Of a stretch of DNA of 8,637 nt, positions 4,644 to 8,637 are shown piece after piece. Made by a program: the position numbers and the translations under genes. Under the pieces are notes generated by a model. It was not told where the DNA came from and did not search any database. It saw only the letters and a program-made list of their open reading frames with translations. Location: assembly GCA_028724485.1 (NCBI GenBank), contig JAQYCY010000051.1, forward strand, positions 1 to 8,637, in the 5' to 3' direction. The stretch is from CAG-917 sp028724485. GTDB taxonomy: Bacteria; Bacillota; Clostridia; Christensenellales; CAG-917. The stretch's first letter is position 1. Every line of letters begins with the position of its first letter.

Positions 4644-7061
4644 ATGGATTTTAAAACTATTGAAAAAAAGTGGCAACAAAAGTGGGCTGACACAAAGCTT
4701 TACAGTTTCGACAAATCACGCATCGACAAAAAGTATTACGTTCTCGAAATGTTTTCATATCCTTCGGGCGCGAAACTTCACGCAGGGCATTGGTTCAACT
4801 ACGGACCTGCCGACAGCTATGCAAGATTTATGCGTATGCAAGGCTATGAAGTTTTTCAACCTATGGGCTTTGACGCATTCGGTCTTCCTGCCGAGAACTA
4901 TGCTATAAAAACAGGAATTCATCCCGAAGACAGTACCCTTAAAAATATTGCGACTATGGAAACGCAACTTAAAGCAATGGGCGCGACGTTCGATTGGGAC
5001 TATGAAATCAAAACCTGTATGCCCGACTATTACAAATGGACGCAATGGATTTTCCTTCAACTTTATAAGCACGGACTTGCCTACCGCAAGGAAGCGCCTG
5101 TCAACTGGTGTCCGTCGTGCAACACCGTTCTTGCAAACGAGCAAGTAGTAAACGGCGAATGTGAAAGATGCGGCTCTACAGTCATAAGGAAAAACCTTAC
5201 TCAATGGTTCTTTAAAATCACCGATTACAGCGAACAACTTTTGGACGGCTTAAACAAGCTCGATTGGCCCGAAAAGACGAAACTTATGCAAAAGAACTGG
5301 ATAGGCAAGTCTTTCGGAAGCGAAATCGAATTTCAACTTACCACGGGCGAAACGTTCAAGGTCTTCACCACAAGAGCAGACACCATTTACGGCGTCAGCT
5401 ACGTTGTGCTTGCGCCTGAACATCCGCTCGTCGATAAAATCACGACGCCGGAGCAAAAAGAAGCCGTCGAAAACTATAAACTCGAATGTTCAAAAGCAAC
5501 GGAAATCGACAGACTTTCGACCACTCGCGAAAAGAGCGGCGTTATGACGGGCGCATTTGCCATAAACCCTGTCAACGGAAATAAAGTCCCTGTTCTTATC
5601 GCTGACTACGTCCTTGCGTCATACGGCACGGGCGCTGTTATGGGCGTTCCGTCGCACGACGAGCGTGACTTTGCTTTTGCAAAAAAATACGGCTTGCCTA
5701 TAAACAGAGTTATTAAAAGCGCAAACGGCGAAAACGACGAGCTTCCTTTCTGCGAAAAGGGCGTACTTTGCAACAGCGAAGAATTTGACGGAATGAAGAG
5801 CGAAGACGCCATTAAAGCTATCACCGAAAAACTCGAAAAGCAAGGAAAGGGAAAACTCAAAACGAATTACAGACTTCGCGACTGGCTCGTTTCTCGTCAA
5901 AGATATTGGGGCGCGCCTATCCCTGTCGTCTACTGCGACCACTGTGGCACTGTTCCCGTTCCGGAAAATGACTTGCCTGTCAGACTTCCATACAACGTCG
6001 ACTTTACGCCTGACGGAAAATCGCCGCTTTTAAAAAGCGAAGAATTTATGAACACCGTCTGTCCTGTCTGCGGTCGCCCTGCGCGCCGTGATCCGGACAC
6101 TCTCGACACTTTCGTTTGCAGCAGCTGGTATTATCTTCGCTACCCTGACAACAAAAACGACAAAGAGCCGTTCGATACGGAACTTATAAACAAAATGCTT
6201 CCTGTCGATAAATATATCGGCGGAGCAGAACACGCTTGTATGCACCTTCTTTACGCTCGCTTTATCACAAAAGCACTTAAAGATATGGGCTATATAAACT
6301 TCGACGAACCGTTCTTGTCGCTCGTCCACCAAGGCACTATTTTAGGCCCTGACGGCAACAAGATGAGCAAATCCCGCGGCAACGTCGTTTCGCCTGACAA
6401 TTGTATTCAAAAATACAGTTCGGACATTTTCAGATTCTATCTTATGTTCTGCTTCTCGTACGTCGAAGGCGGACCGTGGAACGAAAACGGACTTGACGGA
6501 ATTCAACGTTTCTTTGAAAGAATCGAAAGACTTGTCGCTAAAGCAAACGAAAAGTTTGTAGACGCTCCGTTCGGTGCGGAAGAAAAGGAACTTAACTTTG
6601 TCCGCAACAACACGATTAAGTCTATGGCCGAAAACATTAAGGCGTTTTCGTTCAACACGGCAATCGCGCGTCTTATGGAATTTGTCAACGCTATGTACAA
6701 CTATGACAAAGCCGTCAAAGAAAAGAACTCGCTTTTCAAAGACTGCATAAACGACGTCGTGCTTTTGATTGCTCCGCTTGCCCCACACTTTGCAGAAGAG
6801 CTTAACGAAATGCTCGGCGGAGAATACTCGGTGTTCAACAAAGCGTATCCGACGTATGACGAAAAAGCTCTCGTCCGTGACGAAGTCGAACTCGTCGTTC
6901 AGATAAACAGCAAAATCAGAGGCAAGGTCGTCGTTTCACAAAGCGCGTCGAACGAAGAAATCGAAGCGGCGGCAAAAAAAGTAATCGCAGACCAACTAAG
7001 CGATACGCCAATCAAAAAAGCAATCGTAATCAAAGGAAGATTGATAAACTTCATAGTTTAA
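4644..7061 (+). CDS. leuS: Leucine--tRNA ligase (LeuRS)
   Basis: This class I synthetase charges tRNA-Leu with leucine in the cytoplasm. At 805 residues it is complete and of normal bacterial length. The HIGH signature is H-A-G-H at 46-49, and K-M-S-K-S is at 573-577. A zinc ribbon uses C-P-S-C (156-159) and C-E-R-C (173-176); a second Cys pair set is C-D-H-C (431-434) and C-P-V-C (473-476). The inserted CP1 editing domain, about 220-410, shows the threonine-rich T-T-R-A-D-T at 242-247 and H-D-E-R-D-F at 338-343, expected for hydrolysis of mischarged tRNA. A tRNA-binding anticodon and C-terminal part ends in R-L-I-N-F-I-V. GGAG eight bases before the ATG fixes the start. serS follows after nine bases, so the two are co-transcribed. 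No T-box leader is visible. Confidence 0.98.
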   Translation: MDFKTIEKKWQQKWADTKLYSFDKSRIDKKYYVLEMFSYPSGAKLHAGHWFNYGPADSYARFMRMQGYEVFQPMGFDAFGLPAENYAIKTGIHPEDSTLKNIATMETQLKAMGATFDWDYEIKTCMPDYYKWTQWIFLQLYKHGLAYRKEAPVNWCPSCNTVLANEQVVNGECERCGSTVIRKNLTQWFFKITDYSEQLLDGLNKLDWPEKTKLMQKNWIGKSFGSEIEFQLTTGETFKVFTTRADTIYGVSYVVLAPEHPLVDKITTPEQKEAVENYKLECSKATEIDRLSTTREKSGVMTGAFAINPVNGNKVPVLIADYVLASYGTGAVMGVPSHDERDFAFAKKYGLPINRVIKSANGENDELPFCEKGVLCNSEEFDGMKSEDAIKAITEKLEKQGKGKLKTNYRLRDWLVSRQRYWGAPIPVVYCDHCGTVPVPENDLPVRLPYNVDFTPDGKSPLLKSEEFMNTVCPVCGRPARRDPDTLDTFVCSSWYYLRYPDNKNDKEPFDTELINKMLPVDKYIGGAEHACMHLLYARFITKALKDMGYINFDEPFLSLVHQGTILGPDGNKMSKSRGNVVSPDNCIQKYSSDIFRFYLMFCFSYVEGGPWNENGLDGIQRFFERIERLVAKANEKFVDAPFGAEEKELNFVRNNTIKSMAENIKAFSFNTAIARLMEFVNAMYNYDKAVKEKNSLFKDCINDVVLLIAPLAPHFAEELNEMLGGEYSVFNKAYPTYDEKALVRDEVELVVQINSKIRGKVVVSQSASNEEIEAAAKKVIADQLSDTPIKKAIVIKGRLINFIV

Positions 7062-7070
7062 GGAGAATAT

Positions 7071-8330
7071 ATGTTAGACGTTAAATTTGTTTGTGAAAAC
7101 ATCGAGCTTGTAAAAGAAGCTCTTAGCAAAAGAAGCGGCAAATACCCTATCGACAAGGTAGCGGAACTTGCGGCTGCAAGAAAAGAAATAATCAAAGAAG
7201 TCGAAAATTTGAAAGCGCAAAAGAATAAGGTTTCGCAAGAAATCGCAACTCTTAAACGCGAAGGCAAAAATGCCGACGAACTCGTCAATAAAATGAGAGC
7301 CGAAGGCGACAAAATCAAAGAACTCGACGATAAACTTTCGGAAATCGAATCAGAGCTTAAAGAGCTTATGTATTCTATCCCTAACCTTCCCGACAAAACC
7401 GTTCCTTTCGGCACGGACAGCGACCAAAACCGCGAAGAGAGAAAATGGGGCGAGCCTAAGAATTTCGGTTTCGAGCCAAAGGCGCATTGGGATTTAGGTC
7501 TTGACCTTAATATGTTCAACTGGGAACAAGCGGGCAAAATCACCGGCACAAGATTTACCGTTTACAGAAACTGGGGCGCAAAATTAGAGCGTGCAATTAT
7601 GAACTTTATGCTCGACACGCACGCTAAGAGCGGCTACACCGAAATTTTCCCTCCGTTTATGGTCAATCGCGATTCTATGTACGGCACGGGTCAACTTCCT
7701 AAGTTTGAAGAAGATATGTTTGCAATTAAAAACACAAACTACTATCTCATTCCGACGGCAGAAGTACCTGTCACTAACCTTCACCGCGGCGACGTTTTGG
7801 CAGCTGAACAGCTTCCTATCAAATATTGCGCATACAGCGCTTGCTTCCGTGGCGAAGCAGGTTCGGCAGGTCGCGACACTCGCGGACTTATACGTCAACA
7901 CCAATTCAACAAAGTCGAACTCGTCAAATTCGCTCATCCTGACCACAGCTTCGAGGAACTCGAAAGTTTGACTCGTGACGCTGAAAAAATACTTCAACTG
8001 TTAGGACTTCCTTACAGAGTAGTGACGCTTTGCACAGGCGACCTTGGTTTCTCGTCCACAAAAACTTACGACATCGAAGTTTGGCTTCCAAGCTACAACA
8101 GATACGTCGAAATTTCTTCGTGCAGCAACTTTGTAGATTATCAGGCAAGAAGAGCTAATATCCGCTTTAAGGAAAACGGCAAAACAAGATTTGTCCATAC
8201 CTTGAACGGATCGGGACTTGCAATCGGCAGAACGACGGCGGCTGTCATCGAAAACTATCAAAACGAAGACGGCAGCATAACCGTTCCTGAAGTTCTCAGA
8301 CCTTATATCGGGATAGACGTCATTAAATAA
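7071..8330 (+). CDS. serS: Serine--tRNA ligase (SerRS)
   Basis: This class II synthetase makes Ser-tRNA-Ser and also supplies Ser-tRNA-Sec where selenocysteine is used. It is 419 residues long, normal for bacteria. Residues about 27-100 are a charged, heptad-like helical pair, the coiled-coil arm that grips the long variable arm of tRNA-Ser. The catalytic core has T-A-E at 229-231, the serine-site loop. Motif 2 is C-F-R-G-E-A-G-S-A-G-R-D-T-R-G-L at 258-273, with R-Q-H-Q-F at 275-279. Motif 3 is N-G-S-G-L-A-I-G-R-T at 379-388. The ribosome binding site AAGGAG (7060-7065) overlaps the leuS stop codon and lies five bases before the ATG, which suggests coupled translation. It is the last gene of the unit; a strong terminator begins 27 bases after its stop. 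Confidence 0.98.
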   Translation: MLDVKFVCENIELVKEALSKRSGKYPIDKVAELAAARKEIIKEVENLKAQKNKVSQEIATLKREGKNADELVNKMRAEGDKIKELDDKLSEIESELKELMYSIPNLPDKTVPFGTDSDQNREERKWGEPKNFGFEPKAHWDLGLDLNMFNWEQAGKITGTRFTVYRNWGAKLERAIMNFMLDTHAKSGYTEIFPPFMVNRDSMYGTGQLPKFEEDMFAIKNTNYYLIPTAEVPVTNLHRGDVLAAEQLPIKYCAYSACFRGEAGSAGRDTRGLIRQHQFNKVELVKFAHPDHSFEELESLTRDAEKILQLLGLPYRVVTLCTGDLGFSSTKTYDIEVWLPSYNRYVEISSCSNFVDYQARRANIRFKENGKTRFVHTLNGSGLAIGRTTAAVIENYQNEDGSITVPEVLRPYIGIDVIK

Positions 8331-8357
8331 GTTACGTCTTTAAACAATTAAAGATTG

Positions 8358-8387
8358 CGCGCCGCATCTGCGGCGCGTTTTTCTTTT
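8358..8387 (+). terminator. Intrinsic terminator of leuS-serS
   Basis: CGCGCCGC (8358-8365) pairs perfectly with GCGGCGCG (8370-8377) around a four-base loop, ATCT, and TTTTTCTTTT follows directly. It is GC-rich against AT-rich surroundings and lies 27 bases after the serS stop. Confidence 0.95.
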
Positions 8388-8637
8388 GAAACATTTGTAA
8401 AAACTCTCCTGCCCCTTTAAAAAATAAACGACACGCCGAATAGCAAAGCTACAAGCCGAATAGCAAAACGATTAACAAACTACAAACCGATTTCTAAATT
8501 ACGTTCACCCTTTTCTGTTTCTAATAACATACGCCTTTCCCATTGTTTTCGATTTTTTGCCACAAATTTCAGCTTAAATATTTCGCCGTTTTTTGCCTAA
8601 AACGTTTATTGCAAAGTTCGACAAAATAAAAGAATAA
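8388..8637. other. Non-coding tail with no recognised gene
   Basis: These 250 bases are AT-rich and stop-rich. The longest coding-like stretch is a 38-codon minus-strand frame (8480-8596, between two TAG codons), lysine/glutamate-rich with no ATG or ribosome binding site at its head, so I do not call a gene. A short 20-base tandem repeat lies at 8431-8470. No promoter or RNA gene stands out, and the window ends before the next feature. Confidence 0.6.
8431..8470. repeat. Two-copy 20-bp tandem repeat
   Basis: GCCGAATAGCAAA occurs at 8435-8447 and again at 8455-8467, exactly 20 bases apart. The units begin ACAC and ACAA, and a degenerate third trace (ACAAACCGA) follows at about 8482-8490. The copy number is too low for a CRISPR array or an iteron set. 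It may reflect simple slippage. Confidence 0.6.

Noticed and set aside
7058..7549. A 163-codon minus-strand open frame antisense to serS
   Set aside because: It is serine/leucine-rich, as expected opposite the charged coiled-coil codons of SerRS, and has no start signals of its own.
8431..8470. Possible CRISPR or iteron array
   Set aside because: There are only two clear 13-base repeats with 7-base gaps; no spacer pattern, no cas genes and no replication gene are nearby.
8480..8596. A 38-codon minus-strand frame with plausible amino acid composition
   Set aside because: It has no ATG at its head, no Shine-Dalgarno site and no recognisable motif. It could be a decayed fragment but cannot be supported.

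Overview
The window looks like a piece of the chromosomal core of a low-to-moderate GC Bacillota (Clostridia-like) bacterium. The evidence is the gene order yaaO-tmk-holB-ricT, which is the known Bacillus/Clostridia neighbourhood; RicT, a PSP1-domain protein; strong AGGAG-type ribosome binding sites; and sigma-A-like promoters. The exact lineage cannot be fixed from the sequence alone.

Layout. Positions 1-240 hold no intact gene. They contain two minus-strand intrinsic terminators and, between them, a cluster of palindromes plus a 40-bp remnant of a second ferredoxin gene. A small 2[4Fe-4S] ferredoxin gene (240-410, minus) with its own promoter follows. Positions 485-4230 form a tightly packed minus-strand operon, read from right to left: a YaaO-like Orn/Lys/Arg decarboxylase-family PLP enzyme, thymidylate kinase (tmk), DNA polymerase III delta' (holB) and the Fe-S protein RicT. 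Every junction in it overlaps (26, 1 and 10 bases). Positions 4231-4643 are a 413-base AT-rich divergent promoter region with an unexplained inverted repeat. Positions 4644-8330 are a plus-strand pair, leuS and serS, with a 9-base gap, a consensus promoter and a strong terminator at 8358-8387. Positions 8388-8637 show no convincing gene.

How the genes fit together. tmk makes dTDP for DNA synthesis, and delta' belongs to the clamp loader that puts the sliding clamp on DNA. RicT, in Bacillus, works with RicA and RicF to steer RNase Y mRNA processing and development. leuS and serS charge tRNA-Leu and tRNA-Ser. These are housekeeping roles. I found no defence system, phage, biosynthetic cluster or other new multi-gene system. 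The parts most worth a second look are the small repeat/ferredoxin-remnant region at the left end, a delta' subunit with no Walker A motif, the absence of darA and yaaR from the operon, and the absence of a visible T-box before leuS.
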